This document shows, in pieces, positions 1 through 6,507 of a stretch of DNA of 16,594 nt. The stretch is from Pseudodesulfovibrio sp. (GTDB taxonomy: Bacteria > Desulfobacterota > Desulfovibrionia > Desulfovibrionales > Desulfovibrionaceae): NCBI GenBank assembly GCA_022712815.1, contig JAFLJW010000389.1, forward strand, positions 1 through 16,594. Direction: 5' to 3'. Positions within the stretch are counted from its first letter, which is position 1, and each line of letters begins with the position of its first letter. The notes under the pieces are model-generated. The model was not told the DNA's origin. It did not search any database and saw only the letters and a list, made by a program, of their open reading frames with translations. The position numbers and the translations under genes were made by a program.

Positions 1-1
1 C

Positions 2-1153
2 GATATCTTTCTTACCACCGGTCACCTGCACCGTGGCTCGTTTCCGCATCCGGCCATCAGGCAGGCACCGACCGAGCAAATGGTCTATTGCTCCAAGGAC
101 CGGGGATTGACATGGAGCCCCCTGTCCGTGCTGGCCCATCACCGCAACCTAGTGCTCTGTGAAGCGTCCATGCTCCGTCTGCCGGATGGGCGTATCATCG
201 CGCTCATGCGTGAGAACAGCTTTGTCTACGAACCGATGTATCTGTGCATCAGCGAGAACAACGGCGGAACATGGTCTGACCCCATTCCCACTCCGCTCAT
301 CGGTCATCGCCCGACCATGGGACTGGTGCAGGACGGGCGGCTGCTCATAACCTATCGCACCGTTGGCCCTGATGCCGGGACAAGCGCATGGCTGGGAACC
401 CTTGCTGAACTGATGAGCGATTTCAAGGTCCATGGCCGGGCCGCGAATCCAGACAATCCGGTGCTGACATTGGACGGTCTGCGCATTCGTAATGATGAGG
501 GCGAGGACTCAGTGGTCCGCTACGCCCTGCGCCCGCTGACCGATCCGCGCTCGGCCACGGCAACGCTGGAAGCCGAAGTGCGCGTGGACATGGCCGACAA
601 GAACGGATGTGCCATCCGCCTGGGTGGATGGTGGCGCATCTATCCCGACAGGATCGAACCGGATGTGAAAAATCCCAAGCCCATCGCTATTGAGCCGGGC
701 CGGTTCAATGCCATCAGGCTCAACTACGCCAGCGGGCAGGTCACTTTGAGCGTCAACGGAGAGAAACGTGCCGCCATCAAGGTGGATGCCGACCACGCCG
801 ACACCCGGCCCATACTTTTCGGTGCTCCTTATCCTTTTGAAGAGAACGGTGTGGATTGCACATGGAAACGGGTCAGCCTTGAAACCAATGAGCCAGCCAG
901 CCAACGAAACTATTGGTGGGAGTGGAAAGCGAAAGACGGCCTGCCCGATCAGTGGGTACAGGACCGTGTGTTGGAGCTGAAAAACGACCGCAACGCCGCC
1001 TCGCCGGACTTCGGGTATTCCGGTTGGATCACCTTGGAGGACGGCTCGTTCTTCTGCGCCTATCACCACGGCGGCGGCGATGAAGAGGGGTACGAGCCTC
1101 TGGAAACAGCTTATGTCATGGGTACGCATTTTTCGCTGGACGATTTCAAATGA
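2..1153 (+). CDS. Sialidase-like Asp-box (BNR) protein, 5' end cut by window
   Basis: The frame is open from base 2, so the start lies outside the window; 383 residues are visible. Two Asp-box motifs typical of six-bladed sialidase propellers are seen: SKDRGLTW (about 92-115) and SENNGGTW (about 251-274). Between the early blades and the C-terminal stretch (YSGWITLEDGSFFCAYHH, about 1016-1069) lies a segment, about 500-900, rich in beta-strand-like sequence (for example FNAIRLNYASGQVTLSVNGEK). It resembles an inserted lectin/LamG-like domain; that is inference. Sialidases release terminal sialic acids, but many Asp-box proteins have other or unknown substrates, and the usual N-terminal FRIP region and any signal peptide are not visible. 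The stop overlaps the next start (ATGA at 1150-1153), so the two are probably translated together. Confidence 0.75.
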   Translation, partial: DIFLTTGHLHRGSFPHPAIRQAPTEQMVYCSKDRGLTWSPLSVLAHHRNLVLCEASMLRLPDGRIIALMRENSFVYEPMYLCISENNGGTWSDPIPTPLIGHRPTMGLVQDGRLLITYRTVGPDAGTSAWLGTLAELMSDFKVHGRAANPDNPVLTLDGLRIRNDEGEDSVVRYALRPLTDPRSATATLEAEVRVDMADKNGCAIRLGGWWRIYPDRIEPDVKNPKPIAIEPGRFNAIRLNYASGQVTLSVNGEKRAAIKVDADHADTRPILFGAPYPFEENGVDCTWKRVSLETNEPASQRNYWWEWKAKDGLPDQWVQDRVLELKNDRNAASPDFGYSGWITLEDGSFFCAYHHGGGDEEGYEPLETAYVMGTHFSLDDFK

Positions 1154-1875
1154 TCGTCCGCGTACCTTTGGCCTATCGTCACGGCAATATTGAGCTTGAG
1201 GGCATCTTTATCCATGATGACGCACTGGACACCTCCGCGCCCGGAGTGCTGCTCATCCACGAATTCATGGGGCTTGGAAAATATATGATCCCCCACGGAG
1301 AACGGCTGGCCCGGCAAGGATACGCCGTGTTGCTTTGCGATATGTATGGCAAAGGAATCAAGCCGAAAGACTCGCAAGAGGCAAGTTTGCAAGCACGAAT
1401 CTATCGCGAAAATCGTGTTCTCATGCGCTCACGAGTCCGGGCCGGATTTGATGCGCTCCAAAATCATCCCATGACGGACCGGACAAAACTCTTTGCCGTG
1501 GGCTTTTCCTTTGGTGGGTGTACGGCTTTGGAACTGGCACGTTCAGGCGCAAATTTGGCAGGTACGGTCAGCTTCTATGGCTACCTGAATACACTTATGC
1601 CGTGCAGACCGGGCAACGTGAAAGGGCGTATACTCGTCCTGCACGGTGCGCATGACAGAGTTGTGCCAATGGATGAAATCCCGGTGTTTGAAAATGAGAT
1701 GCGCAAGGCTGGGGTTGATTTCCATGTGGTTGTTTTTGATGAAGCAGGGCATGGGTTTGCCAATGCAACACAGGAAAACAATATGCCCACAGGATCATGG
1801 TATTGCGAAAAGACCAGTGAACGCGCCTGGGCAACCGTTTTGGAATTTATGACTAAAAATCGAGGTCGTAACTGA
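1150..1875 (+). CDS. Dienelactone hydrolase family alpha/beta-hydrolase
   Basis: This 241-residue protein has the size and layout of dienelactone hydrolases. The oxyanion region is around IHEFMGLG (36-43), and the nucleophile elbow GFSFGG (118-123) has Ser120 where the founding enzymes carry Cys. The acid is Asp169 in LHGAHDRVVP and the base is His201 in AGHGFAN. A complete Ser-Asp-His triad suggests an active ester or lactone hydrolase; the substrate cannot be read from sequence. No signal peptide is seen, so it is probably cytoplasmic. The ATG overlaps the sialidase-like stop by 4 bases, suggesting translational coupling and possibly removal of acyl groups from a sugar, which is inference. 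Its last 23 bases overlap the convergent TPR gene. Confidence 0.9.
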   Translation: MIVRVPLAYRHGNIELEGIFIHDDALDTSAPGVLLIHEFMGLGKYMIPHGERLARQGYAVLLCDMYGKGIKPKDSQEASLQARIYRENRVLMRSRVRAGFDALQNHPMTDRTKLFAVGFSFGGCTALELARSGANLAGTVSFYGYLNTLMPCRPGNVKGRILVLHGAHDRVVPMDEIPVFENEMRKAGVDFHVVVFDEAGHGFANATQENNMPTGSWYCEKTSERAWATVLEFMTKNRGRN

Positions 1876-2704
1876 TCGGCTTTTTTGAACCGGCGGCTTT
1901 CTTTCGTCCCATGGTATTGTCTTGTACCTGGGCGGACCTGCCTTTTTCTGCTTTGTCTTCCAGATTTTTCATGGTGATGGATTCGGTCTTGATGACCTTC
2001 ATGAAACTCCTGGCTTCAGGCATGCCCGGATTGATTTCCAGAGCGCATTCCAGATGTTTGCGGCAATCTTCGAACTTTTCTTTGGCGTGATAGGCCCGGG
2101 CTATATTGAAATGTAGGTTTTCGTCATTCTCATCGACTTCCAGAGCCTTGCAATAGAAACGGATGGCGTCGTCATAAAGCTTTTTCTTGCGCAGATTGAT
2201 ACCGAATTCGTTGAAACGGTGCCGCTGCTCCTCACGGAAGACATCGTCGATGTTCACGAGCTTTTCGAGCGTGGTGCGAAGTTGGGAGAATTTTTCCTGT
2301 TCGGCGTAGACTTCCGAAAGCCCCATGTTGCCGTCCACGGAGTCGCCCTGCAAAAGCACGGCATCGCAAAACGCCATCTCGGCTTTATCCATCTGCCCCA
2401 GATTGAAATAACGCCGTCCCATGCGAAGCTTCTTTTGCAAGGTCTCAAGGCACGGAAGCATGTTGTCTTGGTAATATGAAAGCTCAGGCGTGTAGAACTT
2501 GAGAAAATCCTCTCTGCTCACCAACTTCGTCAAGCCGGAAGGGAGGTGATTGGCATTGAGGGGACGCACTTCAAAGGTATCTTCATCGCGCTTGCGGACA
2601 AACCAGAACGTACCGTGGCGATAGCGTGATTCACGCTCACCAACCTTGTATTCGTATTTGGTACTATGGGAGTAGACCCCCATGATCTCGCAGTCGTCGC
2701 TCAC
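1853..2704 (-). CDS. TPR-repeat protein
   Basis: This 283-residue protein probably starts at a GTG (2702-2704) preceded by GGGGAGA. An internal ATG seven codons on lacks such a ribosome site. The N-terminal 90 residues form an unrecognised domain (RYRHGTFWFVRKRDEDTFEVRPLN). Residues about 95-235 contain tetratricopeptide-like helical pairs: MGRRYFNLGQMDKAEMAFCDA, then NLRKKKLYDDAIRFYCKALEV, then NIARAYHAKEKFEDCRKHLE with the ALEINPG end. The tail is basic and low in complexity (GRKKAAGSKK). No signal peptide or membrane segment is seen, so it is probably a cytoplasmic protein-protein adaptor. It lies 34 bases downstream of the ATPase-like gene on the same strand and probably shares its transcript. 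Its 3' end overlaps the converging hydrolase gene by 23 bases. Confidence 0.85.
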   Translation of the reverse strand: MSDDCEIMGVYSHSTKYEYKVGERESRYRHGTFWFVRKRDEDTFEVRPLNANHLPSGLTKLVSREDFLKFYTPELSYYQDNMLPCLETLQKKLRMGRRYFNLGQMDKAEMAFCDAVLLQGDSVDGNMGLSEVYAEQEKFSQLRTTLEKLVNIDDVFREEQRHRFNEFGINLRKKKLYDDAIRFYCKALEVDENDENLHFNIARAYHAKEKFEDCRKHLECALEINPGMPEARSFMKVIKTESITMKNLEDKAEKGRSAQVQDNTMGRKKAAGSKKPISYDLDF

Positions 2705-2738
2705 GCTTTCTCCCCGGATCGCCAGAATTTTGCCAAGC

Positions 2739-3251
2739 CTATACGTTAGAATTCAGATAATCAAGGAGCTCATTGGCATTCGTATCTTTCTTGTCGCCAG
2801 TTATACCTTCATCCGGTTTATCTCCCAGACGATACACAAGTTCATATCTGTTGGTTGTCTGACTGGTTACGATATTAAACAAGTTTTCATAGTTTAGTTC
2901 GTGCAACAATTCTTTGGCAATGAACAGACCCAAGGCAGCGAAGCTGGTGCGCCGAATGATAAAATTCTCATTCCCCAAGCTGTCATCCCATTCTCCCTTG
3001 GGTCCATCGTGTTGAATAACAACTTTGAGATTTTGCTCCTCCCAGAACAGTTTTACGGATAGATCAGCACTGCTGTTAAATTCACGAATATTATTGACGC
3101 AATAAATAAACACACCCTCAACACACACCTGAAGCCGCTGACTGTCGAGGTTGTCAAACCCATTGATTCGACAAAAGGCCTCAAGACCGGCATTGATGAT
3201 GGAAACGGTTCTTTTTCTGGGGGGCATGACCCAGGTCGCCATTGGTCTCAC
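2739..3251 (-). CDS. Degenerate anti-sigma / serine-kinase-type ATPase (HATPase-like)
   Basis: This 170-residue protein has the length and order of RsbW/SpoIIAB-type domains. An N-box-like helix (residues 40-54, QVCVEGVFIYCVNN) is followed by a DGP turn (82-84) and a C-terminal helix LGLFIAKELLHELNYE (107-122). Family members phosphorylate or bind an anti-anti-sigma partner using ATP. Here the N-box Asn appears replaced by Tyr50, and the glycine-rich lid (GxGLGL) is reduced to AALGLF, so ATP binding may be weak or lost. The GTG start (3249-3251) has GGGAG seven bases upstream; the ATG three codons on has no better site. No STAS partner, phosphatase or sigma factor lies nearby. It is first in a unit with the TPR gene, 34 bases downstream. 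Confidence 0.65.
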   Translation of the reverse strand: MRPMATWVMPPRKRTVSIINAGLEAFCRINGFDNLDSQRLQVCVEGVFIYCVNNIREFNSSADLSVKLFWEEQNLKVVIQHDGPKGEWDDSLGNENFIIRRTSFAALGLFIAKELLHELNYENLFNIVTSQTTNRYELVYRLGDKPDEGITGDKKDTNANELLDYLNSNV

Positions 3252-3271
3252 TTGATTTCTCCCGATGCGCT

Positions 3272-3298
3272 CACATAATTGATTTGAATCTGTGTCAA
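3272..3298 (-). promoter_or_regulatory. Possible sigma-70 promoter for the ATPase-like/TPR unit
   Basis: On the minus strand there is a perfect -35 TTGACA (3293-3298) and a -10-like TATGTG (3272-3277). The spacer is 15 bases, shorter than the usual 16-18, so support is modest. Transcription would begin shortly before the GGGAG ribosome site. Confidence 0.4.
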
Positions 3299-3339
3299 GT
3301 TACCTAAAAATGAACCTGACGGCAAACATCTGAATCAAA

Positions 3340-3368
3340 TTGGCCTTTTGTATGGATTGAGGCATACT
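3340..3368 (+). promoter_or_regulatory. Possible sigma-70 promoter for the 99-residue protein gene
   Basis: TTGGCC (3340-3345) and CATACT (3363-3368) are separated by 17 bases, about 30 bases upstream of the GTG start. Both boxes match the consensus only in part. Confidence 0.35.
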
Positions 3369-3397
3369 GAAAGAGAACCCGAACAAGCGAGGTCGTA

Positions 3398-3697
3398 GTG
3401 GAAAAGACCGACATCAAGCGCATCTTCGAGACATTCTTCGAAAAATACAAGAAAACCGAAGGCGACCGCTCGTCCTGGTCGGCGTTCTGGACGGAGATAG
3501 TCCCTGGCGGGGTGCTGGAACTTAACCTGACAAAATGTCCGAAGGGAACCACTTTCAAAATATTCGTGGATAAAAAAAAGGTGGCCGAAGTCCTTGGCTG
3601 GGACGCGTACTTTACGACCATGGAGACAGTGGCAGCCAATCATCCCGGCCTCTATGACCCTGACAAGATTTTCTCTGACATGGAGTTTGTCGTTTGA
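3398..3697 (+). CDS. Conserved-looking small hypothetical protein
   Basis: This 99-residue protein starts at GTG, with GAGG (3389-3392) upstream. I do not recognise the family. It is soluble and charged, with an amphipathic N-terminal helix (TDIKRIFETFFEKYKKTEG), a central strand-like stretch (GGVLELNLTKCPKGTTFKIFVDKKKVAEVLG) and an acidic end. There are no cysteine clusters, signal peptide or membrane segments. It is transcribed divergently from the ATPase-like gene, and 230 bases separate it from the RRM gene. The ribosome site, codon use like its neighbours and its own upstream region support a real gene. No function is proposed. Confidence 0.7.
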   Translation: MEKTDIKRIFETFFEKYKKTEGDRSSWSAFWTEIVPGGVLELNLTKCPKGTTFKIFVDKKKVAEVLGWDAYFTTMETVAANHPGLYDPDKIFSDMEFVV

Positions 3698-3927
3698 GTG
3701 AAGTCAATTATGTCTTGACGGCACGCCAAACCCAGCGTAAGGCCCTCTACTACAGTAGTCGGCAGCGTCTAAGGTGACGCAGTCGGTAACCTCCGGCCAG
3801 TACTGACAATAGGCTAACGTTAAATGGTTGTGAGAGATTTGCGTATATCGCGGTCCTTCAGGGCGTTTGCCAGGCGAGAAATCGTTAACATTCCTGTTTC
3901 ATTCTATAGTTTTGGAGTTTTTTACGA
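3698..3927 (+). other. Long leader/intergenic region before the RRM gene, possibly structured
   Basis: No gene is seen. The region contains a hairpin GCGTC-TAAGGT-GACGC (3765-3780) flanked by two copies of AGTCGG (3757-3762 and 3781-3786). It also has an 11-base odd palindrome ACTACAGTAGT (3749-3759) and the palindrome CAGTACTG (3798-3805). GGAG at 3914-3917 is the ribosome site for the RRM gene. No convincing promoter was found. If transcribed with the gene, it would be a long leader, as often seen for temperature-regulated RNA-binding protein genes; that is inference. Confidence 0.35.
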
Positions 3928-4191
3928 ATGTCTAAAAACATTTATGTGGGCAATCTGCCCTGGAGCAGCACGGAAGAAGATATCCGTGCAGCATTTGCAA
4001 GTTATGGTGAAGTTATTTCCGTTAAATTGATCGAAGATCGCGAAACCGGTCGCCCCCGTGGCTTCGGCTTCGTGGAGATGGAAGACCAGGGCGCTCTCGA
4101 AGCAATCGAAGCTCTGGACGGTAAGGATTTAGGTGGCCGCAACATCAAGGTCAACGAAGCCAAGCCTCGCGTTGAGCGTCCTCGCTGGTAA
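3928..4191 (+). CDS. Single-RRM RNA-binding protein
   Basis: This 87-residue protein consists of one RNA recognition motif. RNP2 is IYVGNL (residues 5-10) and RNP1 is RGFGFVEM (44-51), with the aromatic residues needed for stacking on RNA bases. The short C-terminal tail is basic (KPRVERPRW). Such small bacterial RRM proteins, best studied in cyanobacteria, bind single-stranded RNA and are often cold-induced. Start ATG 3928 has GGAG ten bases upstream. A clear terminator follows at 4226-4252. The IF-1 and DEAD-box helicase genes lie just downstream on the same strand, which suggests a local theme of RNA structure and translation start. Confidence 0.95.
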   Translation: MSKNIYVGNLPWSSTEEDIRAAFASYGEVISVKLIEDRETGRPRGFGFVEMEDQGALEAIEALDGKDLGGRNIKVNEAKPRVERPRW

Positions 4192-4225
4192 CGCAGGTCC
4201 ACAAGCCTCGTTTTCGAGAATCCAA

Positions 4226-4252
4226 GTCCGCCCTGGATTAGGGCGGGCTTTT
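4226..4252 (+). terminator. Intrinsic terminator after the RRM gene
   Basis: A 9-bp stem (4226-4234 with 4240-4248, one G-U pair, loop GGATT) is followed by TTTT. It lies between the RRM gene and infA, so infA must be served by readthrough or its own start site. Confidence 0.8.
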
Positions 4253-4282
4253 CCCGTTGCCAATTAATAAAAGGAAGCATAA

Positions 4283-4501
4283 ATGGCTAAAGAAGAAGGA
4301 ATCGTCGTTCAGGGCATTGTGGAAGAAGCCTTGCCCAACGCCATGTTCCGCGTAGAACTTGAGAACGGACACAACGTCCTTGCCCACATTTCCGGCAAAA
4401 TGCGCAAATTTCGCATCCGTGTCATGCCCGGCGACACCGTCACCGTCGAACTCTCCCCCTACGACCTTACTCGTGGCCGAATCACCTTCCGTCCCCGCTA
4501 G
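4283..4501 (+). CDS. infA: Translation initiation factor IF-1
   Basis: This 72-residue protein is exactly the family's usual length: a single S1-like OB fold binding the 30S A site during translation initiation. The hallmark stretches are HISGKMRKFRIRVMPGD (34-50) and the end SPYDLTRGRITFR (57-69). The RNA-binding region carries FRI where many species have NYI, a tolerated variation. The N terminus is MAKEEGIVVQG. AAGGAAG (4271-4277) precedes the ATG with good spacing. It sits between the RRM gene and the DEAD-box helicase gene; the next 270 bases hold a structured element with a T-run. Confidence 0.97.
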   Translation: MAKEEGIVVQGIVEEALPNAMFRVELENGHNVLAHISGKMRKFRIRVMPGDTVTVELSPYDLTRGRITFRPR

Positions 4502-4507
4502 TATTTA

Positions 4508-4585
4508 AGACGCAAAGAAATGGTCAGGCCCGGAGCGGGGAGTCCTGCACACAGGTTGATCGTATTGCGTCTGCATATTTTTTTT
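4508..4585 (+). ncRNA. Candidate structured RNA or complex terminator 3' of infA
   Basis: An outer 8-bp stem AGACGCAA (4508-4515) / TTGCGTCT (4565-4572) encloses a second stem TGGTCA (4521-4526) / TGATCG (4557-4562, two G-U pairs). Two hairpins branch from it: CCCG-GAG-CGGG (4529-4539) and CCTG-CACA-CAGG (4544-4555). A run of eight Ts follows at 4578-4585. The three-way fold plus T-run suggests a small RNA, a riboswitch-like element or an elaborate infA terminator. The class is not recognised. Confidence 0.4.
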
Positions 4586-4591
4586 CAAACT

Positions 4592-4610
4592 CCCCTGATT
4601 TTGTCAGGGG
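4592..4610 (+). other. Hairpin in the helicase leader
   Basis: A perfect 7-bp stem CCCCTGA (4592-4598) / TCAGGGG (4604-4610) has a 5-base loop. No T-run follows on either strand, so it is not a normal terminator. It lies 164 bases upstream of the helicase start. Confidence 0.4.
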
Positions 4611-4773
4611 AACAGTACGCCGTTTGAAAACGTAGCTACCCACAGATTGTTCAAGACGCGCCAGAAACACGGCGCAGGAAACACTCAAGACCTACTTGTA
4701 TTACAAACAAGGGGTTGAGCTTTTCGCAGTAACGAAGATGGTGGCGGTTTTTCAACAAACCGGCAAGGATCAT

Positions 4774-6435
4774 ATGACTAATTTTACAGAACTCGGCCTG
4801 TCAGAGGATACCCTGACGGCTCTAGAGGCCAAGGGTTTTACGGCCCCCACTCCCATCCAGGCCCTGACTATTCCCATGCTGCTTACCGGCTCGGTCGACA
4901 TTGTCGGTCAGGCTCAGACCGGCACCGGCAAGACCGCGGCCTTTGGGCTGCCCATCATTGAGACTGCTCAGGAGAAGAAGAAAAACGTCCAGGCACTCAT
5001 CCTGACCCCTACGCGGGAGCTTGCCATTCAGGTGGCCGACGAGATCAACTCCCTCAAAGGCAAAAAGAGAATTCGCATCCTGCCCGTCTATGGCGGCCAG
5101 CAGATATACATGCAGATTTCCGCACTCAAGCGCGGCATAGATGTTGTGGTCGGTACCCCCGGACGCATCATGGACCACCTCAAGCGTGGCACCCTGCGCA
5201 TCGACGAACTGGATTTCTTCGTTCTCGATGAAGCAGACGAAATGTGCAACATGGGGTTTGTGGACGATGTCCGCGAAATTCTCAAGGTGGCCAACGACGA
5301 CCGGCGTACCCTGCTTTTCTCGGCTACCATGCCCCGCGATGTCCTGCGTATCGCCAAGGAATTCATGGGCGACTACGAAGTCGTTACCGTGAAGCCGGAG
5401 AAAAACGAGACGCAGCTCACCAGGCAGATTTTTCACGAAATGGCGAACTCGGATCGCTTTGAAGCCTTGTGCCGGGTCATTGATGCCCAGTCTGGATTTT
5501 ACGGACTGGTCTTCACCCGCACCCGCGCCGATGCCGACCACGTGGCCGCCAAGCTCAGTGAGCGTGGCTACCCGGCAGAGCCGATCCACGGAGACTTGTC
5601 CCAGTCCCAGCGTGAAAAGATCCTGAACAAATTCAAGAAACGCAAAGTAACCATCCTCGTGGCTACCGATGTCGCGGCTCGTGGCATTGACGTGCCGGAT
5701 CTGACCCATGTGGTCAACTTCGCCATTCCGCAGGACCCGCAGACATACGTACATCGCACAGGCCGTACAGGCCGCGCGGGTAAAGAGGGCGTGGCCATCA
5801 CGCTCATCGCGCCCAGCGAATTCAGGCGGCTGATGTTCATCTCCAAAAGCTCCGGTATCGAGATCAAAAAGGAAAAGCTTCCCCGTATCGAAGACGTCAT
5901 CTACTCCAAGAAGAGCCGGATGGTGACCGAGTTGGAAAGTATCATGGAGAACGAAGGCCACAGTGCCTACCTCGCCATGGCCCGTGAGTTGATGGAAGAA
6001 AAGGACCCGGTCGAAGTCATGGCCGCCCTGCTCAAAAATACCTTTGGCGACGAACTGGTTGAATCCAGCTATCGCGAAATCAACGCAACCTCCGCTGAAA
6101 GTCGTCAGGGCCGCGCCGACCTCGTCTGCGCCCTTGGCCGTATGGATGGCATGTCGCCCCGGCAGTTCGTTGATTTTATTTCCAGGTCGGCTGGTATCAA
6201 GCCCTTTGCCATTCAGCACGTCCGCGTGCAGGGCAACCGGACCACATTCACCGTTCCCGGCGGTGAGGTCGAAACCATCATGCGAAAGGTCCTCAGCAAA
6301 GATGGGCGTTCTTTGGTCACACGAGGCCAGTTCAAGCCCAAACCGTCCTACCGGCGCGATTTCAAAAAAAGCGGAGGCCCGCGTCCAAGTGGCAACCGCC
6401 CCCACAAGAAACGCTTCAAGCCCAGAGATCGTTAA
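4774..6435 (+). CDS. DEAD-box ATP-dependent RNA helicase with DbpA-type RNA-binding tail
   Basis: The ATG at 4774 with AAGGA upstream gives 553 residues beginning just before the Q motif (Phe4, TAPTPIQ 23-29). The open frame extends back to a TTG at 4696, but those 26 residues are not family-like. The motifs are complete: I AQTGTGKT (47-54), Ia PTREL (79-83), Ib TPGR (128-131), II DEAD (152-155), III SAT (183-185), IV LVFTRT (245-250), V ATDVAARGID (297-306) and VI HRTGRTGRAG (327-336). Residues about 447-510 match the DbpA/DeaD RNA-binding fold (ALGRMDGMSPRQFVDFI), and 519-553 are strongly basic. It probably remodels rRNA or mRNA structure, like CsdA/DeaD in ribosome assembly and cold adaptation. 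A bidirectional terminator follows. Confidence 0.95.
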   Translation: MTNFTELGLSEDTLTALEAKGFTAPTPIQALTIPMLLTGSVDIVGQAQTGTGKTAAFGLPIIETAQEKKKNVQALILTPTRELAIQVADEINSLKGKKRIRILPVYGGQQIYMQISALKRGIDVVVGTPGRIMDHLKRGTLRIDELDFFVLDEADEMCNMGFVDDVREILKVANDDRRTLLFSATMPRDVLRIAKEFMGDYEVVTVKPEKNETQLTRQIFHEMANSDRFEALCRVIDAQSGFYGLVFTRTRADADHVAAKLSERGYPAEPIHGDLSQSQREKILNKFKKRKVTILVATDVAARGIDVPDLTHVVNFAIPQDPQTYVHRTGRTGRAGKEGVAITLIAPSEFRRLMFISKSSGIEIKKEKLPRIEDVIYSKKSRMVTELESIMENEGHSAYLAMARELMEEKDPVEVMAALLKNTFGDELVESSYREINATSAESRQGRADLVCALGRMDGMSPRQFVDFISRSAGIKPFAIQHVRVQGNRTTFTVPGGEVETIMRKVLSKDGRSLVTRGQFKPKPSYRRDFKKSGGPRPSGNRPHKKRFKPRDR

Positions 6436-6456
6436 AACGAATCGCACAAGAAATAC

Positions 6457-6495
6457 AAAAAGCCCCGCGCATCATACGATGCACGGGGCTTTTTT
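6457..6495. terminator. Bidirectional intrinsic terminator between helicase and rhodanese-YceI genes
   Basis: The stem GCCCCGCGCATC / GATGCACGGGGC (6462-6473 with 6478-6489) has one mismatch and loop ATAC. Five As (6457-6461) lie on the left and six Ts (6490-6495) on the right, so it can end transcripts from both converging genes. Confidence 0.9.
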
Positions 6496-6507
6496 GTTAT
6501 TCGGTGA

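Noticed and set aside
509..1129. A 206-codon minus-strand frame inside the sialidase-like gene
   Set aside because: It lies wholly inside a well-supported gene, with no ribosome site or recognisable protein.
3719..3791. Possible c-di-GMP-I riboswitch, from GCCAAACC, GCGTAAGGCC and GGTAACC-like stretches
   Set aside because: The conserved P1b hairpin, the exact GACGCAAAGCC core and the correct spacing are missing. A covariance model search would settle it.
3824..4030. A 68-codon frame overlapping the RRM gene start
   Set aside because: It runs out of frame through the RRM gene, has no ribosome site and has no recognisable content.
4696..4773. Upstream extension of the helicase to a TTG start
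   Set aside because: It has a poor ribosome site and no family similarity. The ATG at 4774 has AAGGA and gives a typical N terminus.
4822..6447. A 541-codon open frame on the minus strand opposite the helicase gene
   Set aside because: The plus-strand frame has every DEAD-box motif. The antisense translation shows no recognisable domain and reflects codon bias that avoids stops in the shadow frame.
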